From positions 874,236-938,235 of the forward strand of contig MNCI01007634.1 in assembly GCA_015680685.1 (NCBI GenBank): a stretch of DNA of 64,000 nucleotides, written 5' to 3'. Shown here piece by piece: positions 49,692-61,600 of the stretch. Below the pieces are notes generated by a model. That model saw nothing but the letters and a program-made list of their open reading frames with translations. It had not been told where the DNA came from and did not search any database. The position numbers and the translations under genes were made by a program. The first letter of the stretch is position 1; each line of letters starts with the position of its first letter. The DNA is from Gnetum montanum (taxonomy: Eukaryota; Streptophyta; Gnetopsida; Gnetales; Gnetaceae).

Positions 49692-50009
49692 CTGTAATCA
49701 CAATAAGACCATGGATTAGCAATCATTGTGTAACCTTAAAACAAATGGAATGCCTTAACTCTTAAGGATAGTTACACTTGGCTAAGTTGTGATTATGGCT
49801 GATTTGATTAATCCAATTGTCATTTATATATGGATTATCATTAGTAAATCATCCTGAAGGTTGTTGGAAGGGTTAACTTATGAAAAAGTTGATGTTTATA
49901 TATGATTAAGGTTATTAACCCTTGGGGGAGTTAGGAAATTTTCCAAAAAATTTCGTAAATTTCTCATTGGAAACCTTAAGGTTTGTGATCCCCACAACAA
50001 AAATCTTAC
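49692..50009 (-). other. Leader intron of extra ORF copy 1
   Basis: Donor CCAGAG/GTAAGA, acceptor TTACAG/ATAGC, 318 bp. Equivalent introns: 59087-58801 (287 bp) and 61345-61122 (224 bp). Confidence 0.7.
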
Positions 50010-50156
50010 CTCTGGTAAGTGAAAAATCAAAAAATGAAGTGATTTGGACAAATGGTTGGGAAGTTATGAGCTCTGGAAGGCTTTGGGCTCTGAAAAATTT
50101 CAAAAACTCCCCTTGTGTTATGAGCAAATGGCAAAAAATTACAAAGTATTCAAACA

Positions 50157-50265
50157 TATATATAGGGTTTTTTGTGTTGTGTTGACGAGGCCTAGTCGAC
50201 TGGGCCTTATGAACTAGGGTTGATGTGTCAATGGGGCCTCAACGACGTAACCATTGACCATCGTA
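50157..50265 (-). promoter_or_regulatory. Internal promoter of extra ORF copy 1
   Basis: TATATATA on the minus strand at 50164-50157, 147 bp before the splice donor. Just upstream are clustered words GTCAATGGGGCC, GTCGAC and GAGGCC (50176-50260), also found upstream of the TATA box in the B-type LTR (43690-43815). Confidence 0.65.
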
Positions 50266-51390
50266 GTCAAACTTTGACCTTAGTCAAACTTGCAAAATAT
50301 AAAGAGCTTTTGAGTGAAATTGGTGTAAAATGAAAGCTCAAAAGACCAAGAATAGAATGAAAACATGAAAAAAGGGTGTTGAAGCTCATAATTTTGAAAA
50401 AATGGAGAAAAATTGGTTTAGTGGATGAATGAAATGAAAGATTAAGGATCATTGAGTAGTATACTCAATGGAATATGCTAAAGATAGGATTGTAGTAATG
50501 TCAAAGGTAAGGAACCTTAACTAATCAAGCCAAAAGCTATGCAAGTGGGTCCTTCCCATAGTAGGCTCATATCCTTTTTGCCCTTGCATAACCTCAACTA
50601 AGGAGTCCATGGGCCTCATAGTTGATTTAATAATCATTATAAGTTAAGGACTACCCCGAAAGAATCTACTCAAGAATCCCAACACATCAGACCAAGACAT
50701 AGAGCATAACATAGAACCCAGTAGTGAGGTGAGTTATGGCAACATGGATGGATGATAGAGAAGGTGGAATGGAGTTCCAAATTGAGATCATAAGAAGTCC
50801 CTTGTGGAATTTGTGGTTAAAATGACCCAAGACGTTACATCCTCAATCCAGACCAAAACTAGCTACTTTCAGTGACTCTGCATCACCACTCTAAGATCGA
50901 TCCACCCACTCGAGACATAAGAATGCTTCCATAAAATAACAACCATTCCACAAAATGAGAAAAGGAGAAGTAGAAAGTGATAAAGGAACCTTGAGGCATA
51001 AGTGCATTTTATATAAGTCCCATAACCAGTGCTTGTAGCTCGTTTATTTGTCCAAGAGGTGTGCTTTGAATTCCCATTATTTTATTTTTCAAATGGGAAG
51101 AACACCATGTAAGGACTTATTCATGTCAAAGGGGTGTGCTTTGAATTCCCATTTTTTTTAATGGGAACCACACCATGCAACAGTGTTATTTGACTTCCTA
51201 TTAGTAGTTGGTGTGGAACGGTAAGAAGTTCATGAAAAAAACTCAAGCACTCAAGCAAGTAGAAGAGTACAAAGAGTATTAAGTCTCCTTGAAGTCATAC
51301 CCTTTACAAACCTTTGAATCCTTCCTAATTCCAAAAAATGAAAGGGACCTCAAATTTCCAAAACAAGGAAAACCATACAGTTCATTGGAT
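50266..51390 (-). other. Spacer between integrase and extra ORF copy 1
   Basis: It aligns with 61600-62420 of the right-hand unit (shared words near 50540/61845, 50610/61910, 51020/62315). No coding signal. A GTGTGCTTTGAATTCCCATT phrase is repeated at 51060 and 51126. Confidence 0.6.
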
Positions 51391-51990
51391 GGGTAGATGA
51401 CATGGATGGTTCTACCCATCCAATGAAAAATAATCAGTAACAATTGCTGCTTCTACCCATTTTGTGTAGTATTCATCTACTACTATAATATACACCTTTC
51501 CATTGGACATGGGTGTGATGGGATCCATAAAGTCAACACCCCATATGTCAAAAGGTTATAGTGTTTGAATCCACTATTGAGGACCTTCCATGCTAGTGGT
51601 CATCCCCTCGTCACATTGACAACATTCATAAGACTTGACGAGCCGATGGGCATCTCTAAAGATTGTAGGCCAATAGTATCCTGCCATCAAGATTTTTATG
51701 GATGTGCATCTCCCTACATAGTGGCCTTCACAAGGCCCTTTGTGAGCATCCTAGAGAACATGCAGTTGATCTTCATCAAGGATACACCAACAAATCAAGC
51801 CATCAGCACACACCTTATAAATATGTTCATTGATTTCCATGAAGTACTTGACCCGATGAAGAAATTGTTGCTTCTTCTTAAAATCCAAGTCTTGTGGCAT
51901 CTCTTGAGTGAGAAGATATGTGAGGATGTCATTATAAGATGTTACTTTTGTGTGCGTTTGTTCGCTTATTACTCCTATAAAGAGAAGTTC
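51391..51990 (-). pseudogene. B1 integrase, truncated after the first core motif
   Basis: The minus strand shows the zinc-binding part with GYYWPTIFRDAH and YECCQC (about 51700-51600), then FDIWGVDFMDP and YYTKWVEAAIVTD with the first catalytic aspartate. Coding similarity stops near 51420, so the second aspartate, the glutamate and the C-terminus are missing. The spacer follows directly, suggesting a deletion. Confidence 0.8.
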
Positions 51991-53500
51991 ATCTAAAAAC
52001 TAATTAGAAAGTGGGCTCTCCTCCTCTTTATTATCCCATCTTAAGCAAGAGAGGTAGTTACCAACCACATTCTCAGTCCCTTTTTGATCTACCATAGTAA
52101 GATCAAATTCCTACAAGATCACAAGCCATCATATGATAGGAGGGCTCACCATCAGCTTATTCATGAGGAAGCAGATTGCATTGTGGTCCATATGCATAAA
52201 TACTTTGTAACTAAGCACATAGTGCCTAAACTTTTCTAGTGCATACACCATTGCCATTAGTTCTTTTTTTGATGATGGTGTAGTTTAACTATGCTCCCAC
52301 AATGCTTTGACTTGCATAGTAGATGTAGTATGGACATTTCTTATTGTCCATCTATGTGAGCACAGCTCCCAAGGCATAGTTAGATACATCTATTATAATA
52401 TGAAAAGGTTTGGAAAGGTTTGGACCAATCTAGTGCTCATAGGATTAGTGTTTCTATGAGTTTCTCCTTTAATTATTGGAATGCATGTTTACATTCCCTG
52501 GTCCAGAAAAAAGGTGCATCTTTCTTTGTAAGATCTACCAACGGCTTTGCAATTTTAGAGAAATTCTCTATGAATCGTCAGTAGTAGCCAGTGTGTCCAA
52601 GGAATGACCAGACATCTTTAACAGTCTATGGTTGGTGTGTTTTTCCTTGGATGACTCTTATCTTTTTTGGGTCTACCTCAATCCCTTTTGTTGCAAAAAT
52701 TGGTATCCTAGCACAATGCCTTCTTGCACCATGAGATGGCTCTTTTGTCAGTTAAGCCATAGGTTTGTCTCTACACACCTCTTCAGTACTTGCTCAAGTC
52801 AATCCAAGGCTTACTCAAATGTAGCTCTATAGGTGGAAAAGTCATCCATGAATACTTTAACACCACTACCAATTTTCTATTGAAAGATACTAAGGACCAA
52901 GAGTTGAAATGTTGCAAGGGCATTACATTGACCAAATGTCATCTTATAATATGCAAAAGTTCCCTAGGGACTCATGAAGGTTGTCTTGGCCTGGTCTTCA
53001 GGAACAATTTGGATTTGGTTATAGCCACTATAACTATCTAAGAAACTACAATAATAATGCTCGAATATGGTGTATAATACTTGATCCATAAATGGCAAAG
53101 GAAAGTGATCCTTAAATATTGTCATATTCAACAACCTGAAGTCGATACAAAGCCACCATTTGCCACCATTTTTGGTACAATTATGCGTGGACTAACCCAC
53201 TCACTATCTATAATTGGATAGATGAGCCTTGCCTTGAGGAGTTGCTTAATTTCCTCTTTGATGATTTGCTTCAATTTGGGGTTTATTTGCCTCTACGGTT
53301 GCCTTCTAGGCTTCATGATCAGGTCAGTGTAGATGCGATGTTGGCATATCCTTGGATCGATTCCTATTAGCTCTGGATATGACCAAGAAAAGGCTATTGA
53401 CCATTTGTTTACCACTTTTAACAACTTTTCTTTTTGTTCAGGAGCAAGTTTGGCATTAATTATGACTAGTTTACCATTCTTTAAAAATGCATGCTCCATA
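51990..53500 (-). pseudogene. B1 reverse transcriptase and RNase H
   Basis: The N-terminal part is open at 53499-53293 with FSWSYPELIGIDPRICQHRI and PRRQP. The palm follows with the FMDDFS box near 52845, then HRLLKMSGHSLD. RNase H begins near 52400 with FHIIIDVSNYALGAVL. The FMDDFS box and the CQHRI block are of the type seen in Athila. Stops and frame changes are common; homologous pol is expected to the left of position 1 for B2. Confidence 0.85.
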
Positions 53501-53529
53501 CTAGCTGGTAAATTTTTTAGTTCTAAGGG

Positions 53530-54270
53530 CTCCTATTTGAAGTGATTAGGGATTTCCAACTGTCCCCAATAGATATCATCATCTTCATCAGAGAGTTTGG
53601 AATGAACTTATTCAATTTTTTCCATGCCTTCAACATATGCAGATGTTAGACTCTTAGTTGGCTCCATGCATATTGTACTACTATCTAAATCAGCTATCAG
53701 CCACTGGGTGCCCTCCTGTTATGGCTACTGTGTAGAAACACCTTTGAATATTGATCTCTTGTTCACACTAATTGCATGCCATAATATATGTACTCTTGAT
53801 TGATCAAATATTTTGCACACAATTGCACCCATTATCACTGTACATAGTGCATGGAATACACTTCTTCTCAATTTTTCCTAGGTCATTTTCCTTAGATGTT
53901 TCTAAAGATAAGTCCCTTATACCCATGCTTGCATCAATTATGCTTAACCAAGCTCTTCCCATGATGATGGGGAAGTCATTTTTGCAATTTTCCACCTTGA
54001 TTACAAGAAAATCAACAGGATAGGACCACCCATAAACTATGGTCATAATGTTCTCTACTAAGCCCAAAGAAACAATAATTTACTAATCTGCTAATTCTAG
54101 AAAAATGTTACTCTTCTTAAGAGGTGGTAGGTTCCAAGCCTTATACATGTCATGGGAGATGAGATTAACTCCAAAACTAGAATCAAGAAGAGATTTGCAT
54201 GGCTCATGTCTAGCAAACTATAAATAAATCAGTGGACTTCTAGGATCTAATCTTTTTGTAGGAAGATTGC
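53530..54270 (-). pseudogene. B1 protease
   Basis: The active-site region reads LLDSSFGVNLI near 54190, followed by MYKAW and, in an open stretch of 87 codons (54067-53804), YPVDFLVIKVENC and FPIIMGRAWLSIIDA. The D-S/T-G triad is DSS here, as in B2 (LLDSSLGINL), so the change may be a family trait or an early loss. Confidence 0.75.
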
Positions 54271-56765
54271 CAGCCTTGATCTAGTCAGAAACATCATGAG
54301 TTAGCATTACAGTGTGAATTTAGGGTGGAACTTTGTTTGAAGGGCAGTCGAAGATGTTTGATGTAGAGGATGAGGGTGTTGAAGATGCAAGGTGATCAGC
54401 TAGAATAGGTTGCAAGGTTGAAGAGGACTATTGGGCTGAAAGAAAGGTCCTTTCTTGGATCAATTGTTCTAACCACTTGGCTAAAAAACCAGTTATGAGT
54501 GTACAACCCTCATAGCATTTCGTTGTTGTGGCTATGAAGAAATCTTACCCTGCATGGATGGAGCAAGAGGTAACTAGGTTGAAGATGGAGGTGTGTGTGT
54601 AGAGGGATGCAAAGGATGATATGGATATGGATATGGGTTTTCTCCTCAAGTAGATGGTGAATGTGTTTAATGATACTCTAGAGGGTAATAGTGATGCTAG
54701 AATGATGTATGGCTTGCAAAAATTTTAGGGGAGACAAGCTGTTGAGCATAGTACCCATATGGATCTAGTTGCCTATAAGGGTACTACAGCCTTGGTGGTG
54801 ACATCCCCCATGATTGTGGTTAGTACCACTATTAGTATTGTTCATATGATTATGGAGGAGTTCCACTTGAGTAGTAAGCTTGTTGTTGCTGGTGGAACTA
54901 TTTTGGACTACCTTGAGGGTAAGGCAATCGTCTTGGAGCTTGCCTACGTGCTAGGTGAGGATTCAATGTATACACTCTAGACTCTTGTAAGTGTGACACC
55001 ATAGGGAAACACTCCTTTGGATGTTTGTACTGGCAAATGTCACATTTAGTTTCATCATCAGAGTCAAACTCCATAACTTTCTCTACTGCAGCAACTTTGT
55101 CCTTACCTCTTTGGTAAGCACGTTCATCTTCTTTTCACCTCCTATGATTATGATCACTATTTTTCCCTTTGGATTCTTCAGCAATCTTCAAAGTGGATTG
55201 AAATTTTTCATCCAAAGAGTCCCATAAGTTGTCAACCTTGGTCAAAATATCAGAAATGGATTTTTGGATGGGCAAGGTTTTTCTATTCACCACTTCATCA
55301 AGTGGTGGCTCCTCCTCATCACAAAATCAGACCTCTCATTTTCTGATGGAGGAATCCCTATTATATTCTTCAGCACTTTACCATTTTCATAGCTCATCTT
55401 CTTCTTTTACTACCTACTCATTTAGCCTCTAGATCTAATGAGATCTCAATTCAAACAACCTTCCTTGGGTATACACCCCAAGGGTTCTTCTAGTTTCTGC
55501 TCTAAGCCTATCTATGATGTGGTGAAGTTGTTCCCTCTGAGAATAACCATAGTCAAAGCATTAGTGTAAGAGTGAATAGTATTGGCCCATAGTAGCATTC
55601 AAGGGCTCATGTGCTTCTTGTTTCTATCCTTGGATTTTCCTTTTCAGATTAAACACTCTAGAGTACATCTTATATTTATTATTGAATAGTTCTAGCATAG
55701 TACTTCATCTATGGATAGATTCTGGCTCTAAGGACTGGAACTAGCTTTCAGCTTCCTTGATGAGTATCCTTGGAAAAAGCTTGAGTTTCTACCATTCATT
55801 CTCAATGTTTTACAAGGCACAAGCATCATGAAAAGCTTGTAGATGCATTTGTGAATCAGAGTTATATCCCCTCTCAAATCTTGGGATATTGTTCATGTAT
55901 AGGTACTTGATCTGACTATCCTTCATATGCCTAATTGGAATTTTAACTGCCTCTACAATGTTGAGCATACTTCAAGTCACCAATAGAGGTTCATCATCAT
56001 CGTTGCGTCGATGATGGTTTCAGCCACCCCTTTAGTTTTAATGGCCTTCATGGTCATAGTTATCTCACTGATCACCTTCCTCATAGTTATTTCAATAGTG
56101 GCTTCCATGAAAACCATCAAATGAAAAGGAATGTTTGGAATCGAATGAAGAGGAAGGTGGACTACCACCACCACCACGATGTCTGCCACCACTCTTATGC
56201 TTATTACAATCACCATCCTTAGATTTCTTATCATTGTGATGCTTGTCTAAGTTCCTACCTTGACTATCACTTTTTCCTAAACCTAATTTATGCATAATGG
56301 ATTGCAGGTTTAGGTTCACACCCTCGCCATCAATAGTAAGGGTGGAAAATCTTCATGTTGAGAACTTTCAGTAGGAGGATGCTCAATGCATCTTGATTTA
56401 ATAGGAATAAGGGATTAGTATAATGTTTTCCCTTTGTAGCTTCATGAAGTTTCTCCTAATGTTGATCTTGTTTGCATTGCGTTTCAGTGGGACAGTAGTT
56501 TTAAGTGTCATATCCATCCATAATGTATTCTTCATGAAGATTTGCTATGTCCAACTTCTTAAGGATCTTTAATAGCATCTCGAGCATAGATCTATTATGG
56601 GATAAGATGACATTGCCCTCCATATCACGCCATCATAGTTATTCATCCTAATGTAGGATAAAGGTGAAGTTCAGCACAAACTCATCTAAATAAGTGTATA
56701 CCACCTTGCATTCTTGTGGAACCAATGGTTTGGTATCCTCGTGCTTGTGAGAAGAAGAACAATGG
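54270..56765 (-). pseudogene. B1 gag
   Basis: On the minus strand gag starts near 56762 with a decayed SSSHKHEDT. A basic, glycine/serine-rich part follows (HRGGGGSPPSSSF, about 56170). The capsid-like core is at 55960-55440, with a MNNIPRFERGYNS block, FHDA, KLFPR, a W-rich stretch and HHIIDRLR. A low-complexity tail reaches about 54300. The core parallels element A gag. Extra ORF copy 2 abuts the start of gag with no LTR, primer site or leader between. Confidence 0.7.
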
Positions 56766-56784
56766 TATATTTCTAGTGTAAGGC

Positions 56785-58800
56785 TTAGACTTTCTCCATA
56801 GATAGATTTCAATTCTCCATAGTCAATTTTGTTAACTTTGTGTTTATCCTAATGAGCTTCTCCTACTATTGATGAATGAATTCTTGCATTTTTTGTTTTT
56901 GTGCATCAACATTATGCAAGCAATGGTTTTAAATGGTCAATGATTCATTTTCTTGGTGCATTTGGACCAAGTCATTCTGAATCGAGTAGGTTTTTGCTTC
57001 AGCTATGGATTGGTTGAAGATGTCTATCACCATTTCCTCCTCAGCCTATTTTAATCATTCTTGAAACTACTAAAGAGCTTCATCTCTAGTTACTGTAGGG
57101 TTGAGGAGTGTGGGATTAGCAAAATTGGCACACAATTTAGCAAGTTCTATAGCCAAGAATTGGTTTTATGCTTGAGCCATTTCAAGTTTTCCTTTTAACA
57201 TGATACATTTGCCCTTTGCTTCTACTAGCTTTAACTGGGTCATAATAATGTTGTCCAACAAATCAAAGATATCTAGAATCAATTACCTTATTCCCACCAG
57301 TTGGTCTAGAAATTGTTCATACTAGGCTATACTCAATCTTTCACTAACCATTCCTACATATGTTTGCACATCTTGAAGTGCACATACATTTGGTACAAAT
57401 ACTATAGGTGCATTAAGCACTTCTATGATTTGGTTAGCAATGATCTTTTGCCCTTGGTGTTGCATCATCAATACAGTTGCCCCCTTGTCATCCTCTAAGC
57501 ACATTGAAAAGAAGGTGGCATTCCCAGAGATTTCTGGGAATAAATGATATTTAGATAGAAACATCATCACCTCTCGAGCACTAGGATTTGATCTTGTAGC
57601 AAATTGTATCTTTGGGGTAGAAAATATTGGTTCATCTCTTTCATCTAGCTAATCATCCAAGCCACCTCATTAAGGTAACTCATTGTGAGTCAATATACAA
57701 ATGGGTTTGCATTGCTTTTTTCTACATGCTACTCCTACTTACACAAGAGCTACTCTCATATTTTTTGCAATCATTCAATGGATACGTAGGCCTCCAATGT
57801 TATTTCTTGAGTAGGCGGTAGAGGTGGTGGCTACTACTCACCTTCTTTAAACATGGTAGGTGTCTTGTCCTTCATCATTTTAGATCATGAGGTAATGGGA
57901 GTATGTCTGATCATGTCATTTTCATAGCAGATGATCCTTTTCCTTTTGCAAAGCTTCTGGATGAGGCATGGAAAAGGTAGGGTTTTCCTTCTACATTCAT
58001 TTTCTTTGAAGTGCTTCTTGATCTATAAATAGATTAATTATGGAAGGTTAACTAGAAATCTCTCACTTAGAGTGGTGCATGCTTAGGTGAAAAAGGCAGT
58101 CACCTTACTGGGCCTCAATATTAGATTAAGGTGATAGGCTGCTATCTTAAAGTATATGCATTCCATTGGTGTGAGCACACCAAATTCCTTACAATCAACC
58201 TCATAACACTTAGGTTCACTCCTTTTTGGCCTTAGCGTTAGCTTGTGTCAACAACTTTGTCAATTATGTCCTTGTGTTAGGCAACCCAAGAACTTATGTA
58301 ATAACATCAACTAAGTAGGACACTTGAATGTCCTTGATCTTCATTATGGAGCCTACCCTTCTATTGTTCCAGAAGACATACGTCTCTTTCATGTACCACT
58401 CTCCATTGGAAGTGATGATTGGCCACATGGGAGAGGTTTGCAATTGTGTTCTCACTTCTATTGGAGCATGTTCTAGAAATGGCCTAAAGCTCAATTCTTG
58501 GAGAACTGAGTGTTGGATTTCATGAGGCCTGATGTTGTTGAGGCAAGCTCATGTTAGTGTGACTTCTAGCCTTAGGATGGATCTTGATGCTTTACCATGC
58601 TACAATTGTTCTATTTTGACTTCTTCTTTGGTAATTTGTCAAATAGATTGCACTTTGGGCTCCTCTCAAAGAGGTCCTATTACATGGGTTTCTTTTGGTT
58701 TTTCCTAGGGCTATTCTTGTTGGCCCCTTCTAGCCCTAGGTCATTTCTCCCTTGGTTGTGATGGTCCTCCCTCCTACAGTTGTTTTAGTCTTGGCACCAT
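56785..58800 (-). pseudogene. Extra ORF copy 2, 3' truncated
   Basis: ATG at 58800-58798 immediately follows the acceptor TTATAG. MVPRLKQ starts a basic N-terminus. The central domain includes WPIITSNGEWYMKETYVF (58440-58380) and VGSIMKIKDIQVSYLVD. An open stretch at 57570-57322 carries FSMCLEDDKGATVLMMQHQG and VPNVCALQDVQTYVG, which aligns with copies 1 and 3. It ends near 56785 in the coiled coil, at a point equal to about 47670 of copy 1, where gag of B1 begins. Several stops. Confidence 0.7.
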
Positions 58801-59418
58801 CTATAATTACAACATGACCATGGATTAGCAATTATTGTGTAACATGAAATAATTGAAACTCTTTCTCTCCTTGGGATGATTATGGCTAATTTAATTAATT
58901 TTAATCATTGTTTTATTTTTATTTTAATGTTAGTAGGTCATTCCAAAAGGTGTTGGAAGGGTTAACTTTCAAGAATTTATGGTTTCATATTGTTGTATCC
59001 ATTATTCCATTTGGGGAAGTTAGAAAAATTTTCAAAAAATTTCATTGAAAACCTTAAGGTTTCTGGTCCCCATGATCAAAAGCTTACCTTCGATAGTTGC
59101 AAAATCAAAGAGCAAAGTGATTTGGACAACTGGTTGGCAAGTGATGGGCTCTAGAAGTTTTTGGGCTCTAAAAAATAGCAAAAACTCCCCTTGTGTTATG
59201 AAGAAAATGTCAAAAAATTACATAGTCTTGATGGTATTTATAGAATTTTTGGCTTGCATCGATTGGGCCTAGTTGATGAGGTTAGTTGCATTGACTACGC
59301 CTAGTCGACGTGGTTGTTGACCACTATTGACTTCTATTGACTTGGTCAAACTTCTAAAATACAATGAATTTTTAAGTGAAACTGGGATCAAATGGAAGCC
59401 CAAAAAGCCATGAACATA
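58801..59418 (-). promoter_or_regulatory. Promoter, leader exon and intron of extra ORF copy 2
   Basis: TATAAATA at 59242-59235, donor GAAG/GTAAGC at 59088/59087 (147 bp away), acceptor at 58802-58801. GCATCGATTGGGCC and GTCGACG words lie upstream (59255-59320). Homology with the copy 1 promoter ends at 59418. Confidence 0.7.
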
Positions 59419-61121
59419 CTGTTGAAAAGCTTCGTCTCTGGTGATTTTGCAGTCGAGGATGGCTGGATCGGCAAGCTGGCCTCTTAATTGGACAACCTCC
59501 ATTGCCAAGTGCTAACAAGCAGCTTGAGCAACTTTTAGTTGCCCCTCCAAAATAAGGCTCTTGCCCCTTGTTGATAATAGCTCCGACTGGGTTGTAGTGA
59601 TGTTGTCTCGAAGGTCGAAGACATCCAGAAGTAGTTGCTCGGTTCCTACCAGTCGGTCCAACATTTCTTCATGTTGGGCTACATCAATCTTGCTATGTAA
59701 AGTTCTGGTAGACACCTGTACATCTTGTAGACCATGGATGTTTGGTACAGGTGTTGCCAGTGCATTAAGAGTAGTAGCAATTGTATCAGCAACTACTTTG
59801 GCTGCAACTTCTTATCCCTGGTGCTACATCACCAGGACCGTCGCCCCCTCACCATCTTCCAAGCGTACTAAGAAAGTAGCAGCATTCCTTGAGATTTCAG
59901 GGAATAATTGCTAGGTTGCAGTTGATACATCTTAGATGCTTGGATTTTTTCTAGCTAGAATGGGTGCTAACTGATTGTGCCACTTGCTCTAGGTGGCTAT
60001 GGCAGGGCGATAAATCGAAGGATCATCTCCTCCACCAATTCTGCCGGATTGCTCTCGCTGACTCGAGAGCATTTCCCGAAACTTGTGGATGTATGTTGTT
60101 GTTTTTTGCAGGCCCGGCTGCATTGATTGTGCAGGTGGTGGAGGTGGTTGCTACTCTTCCTTTATCTATGTGGCAGCAGGAGTTTTGTCTTTTATAATTT
60201 CTCACCACGAGGCAATTGGGACAAGCTGGATGATGTCGTTAGAATACCCTGCTATCCCTGCCCATTTGCACAACTTTTGAATCAGGCAGGGAAAGGGGAG
60301 ACCTCGTCTTCCACATTCATTCTCTATGAACCTCTTTTCAATCTCCAAAAACAATAGCTATGGAAGACTCATGGGAAATTTCCCACTCAAGGTGGCACAC
60401 GCACGAGCAGATAAGGTAGTGATTTTGTTGGGTCTTACCATTAGATTCAGATGGTAAGATACTATCTTTGTATAGACTCTCTCTGCCATGGTCAAGGAGC
60501 CGAATTCCTTGTGCTCAACCCCATAACACCATCTGGTCCATTCGCCTTCACCTCTGGATTGGCCTGTTTAGGAATTTTTACCATATCTGCCCTAGTTTTG
60601 GGCAACCCTAGAGCTTGCGCTATTGCTTTTGAAGAGTAAGAGACATATATGTCCTTGATTCTTACTCTTGACCTTGGCTATCGATTCGTCTAGAAGAGAT
60701 ATGTTTCTCCTAAGTACCACTCACCACTAGTTGTGATGATTGCCCACATCGGAGAATTTTGCAATTGAAGCCTCACATCTTCTGGCGCATTTTCGAGGAA
60801 TTGTCCAAAATTTAACTTTTGGAGGACCGTTCGTTGCACCTCACATGACATGATAGCATCAAGGAAAGCTTGGCTCAATGTGACCTTAAGCCGTGGTGCT
60901 ATCCCAGACGTCTCATCCCCTAGCGATTGCACATCGGGAATCTCCTCTTTGGGAATATGGTGGATAGATTCCACATCAGGTCATTCACGGAAGGGTCCAT
61001 TTGCATAAGAACCCTTTGCATACTCTAGTGGTTGCACTCCTCATCCCTTTCCCATACATGGACGCTTGTCCCTTGGTTGTGACGATCTTTCATTCCTTTG
61101 GTGCCTCGATTTGGGTGTCAT
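59419..61121 (-). pseudogene. Extra ORF copy 3, 3' truncated, best preserved
   Basis: ATG at 61121-61119 follows TTTTCAG. MTPKSRHQRNERSSQPRDKR gives a strongly basic start. A 94-codon open stretch (60974-60690) ends with MWAIITTSGEWYLGETYLF. Then VRIKDIYVSYSSKAIAQALG, NLMVRPNKITTLSARACATL and CGRRGLPFPCLIQKLCKWAG. The coiled coil follows (59715-59512, LDRLVGTEQLLLDVFDLRDN). It stops near 59419, equal to about 47955 of copy 1. Its base composition is less AT-biased and it has fewer stops than copies 1 and 2, so it decayed less or later. Confidence 0.75.
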
Positions 61122-61600
61122 CTGAAAACAAACATAACTGTCCATTAGACTATTCAGAAGTAGCCTAAAATGGTTTGTATATCCCTTCTTAGTTTGACCA
61201 AGTTATGTTAATGACACAAGCACACCGTTAAGACTCCCAGAGTGTTTAATTTAGGTGTTAGGGTAAAAGGTTTTGTAATTAACAACTAATTAATTAATTA
61301 ATTACACAAAGGCCCCCCCCCCCCCCCCCACGACTAAGTGCATACCTATAGTTGCATAGAAGGGCAAGGATAGGTTGATGCAAACACGCGAGGGAATGCA
61401 GGTGCATTGGGAAGGGTTAGGCAGAAAAAACCGCAAAAATTTCCCTCAATTTGGACTCCAAATGATGAAAAAATGAGAAGGTATGATGGATATATATAGC
61501 GTTAGGTGCTACATCGATGGGGCCGCGTATACGCTACTGCGTATACCCAATGGCTACGTATACGGGGCCCCGTATATGCAGTATTGTTCACTCGAAGACC
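61122..61600 (-). promoter_or_regulatory. Promoter, leader exon and intron of extra ORF copy 3
   Basis: TATATATA at 61498-61491, donor ATAG/GTATGC at 61346/61345 (145 bp away), acceptor CAG at 61124-61122. Upstream, GTATACG and GGGGCC words form near-palindromes at 61520-61585. The intron contains a run of 17 C on the plus strand (61313-61329). Confidence 0.7.

Noticed and set aside
49692-50360. Region before extra ORF copy 1 as an LTR
   Set aside because: It has a TATA box and U3-like words, but no TG/CA ends with a target duplication, and it does not align downstream of TATA with the family LTR. A polypurine tract and true LTR lie further on.
51565-51996. 143-codon plus-strand ORF
   Set aside because: It lies opposite the integrase zinc-binding and core motifs on the minus strand, which carry the real similarity.
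59561-60357. Several plus-strand ORFs, one of 117 codons
   Set aside because: They are antisense shadows of extra ORF copy 3 on the minus strand, which has recognisable motifs and matches two other copies.
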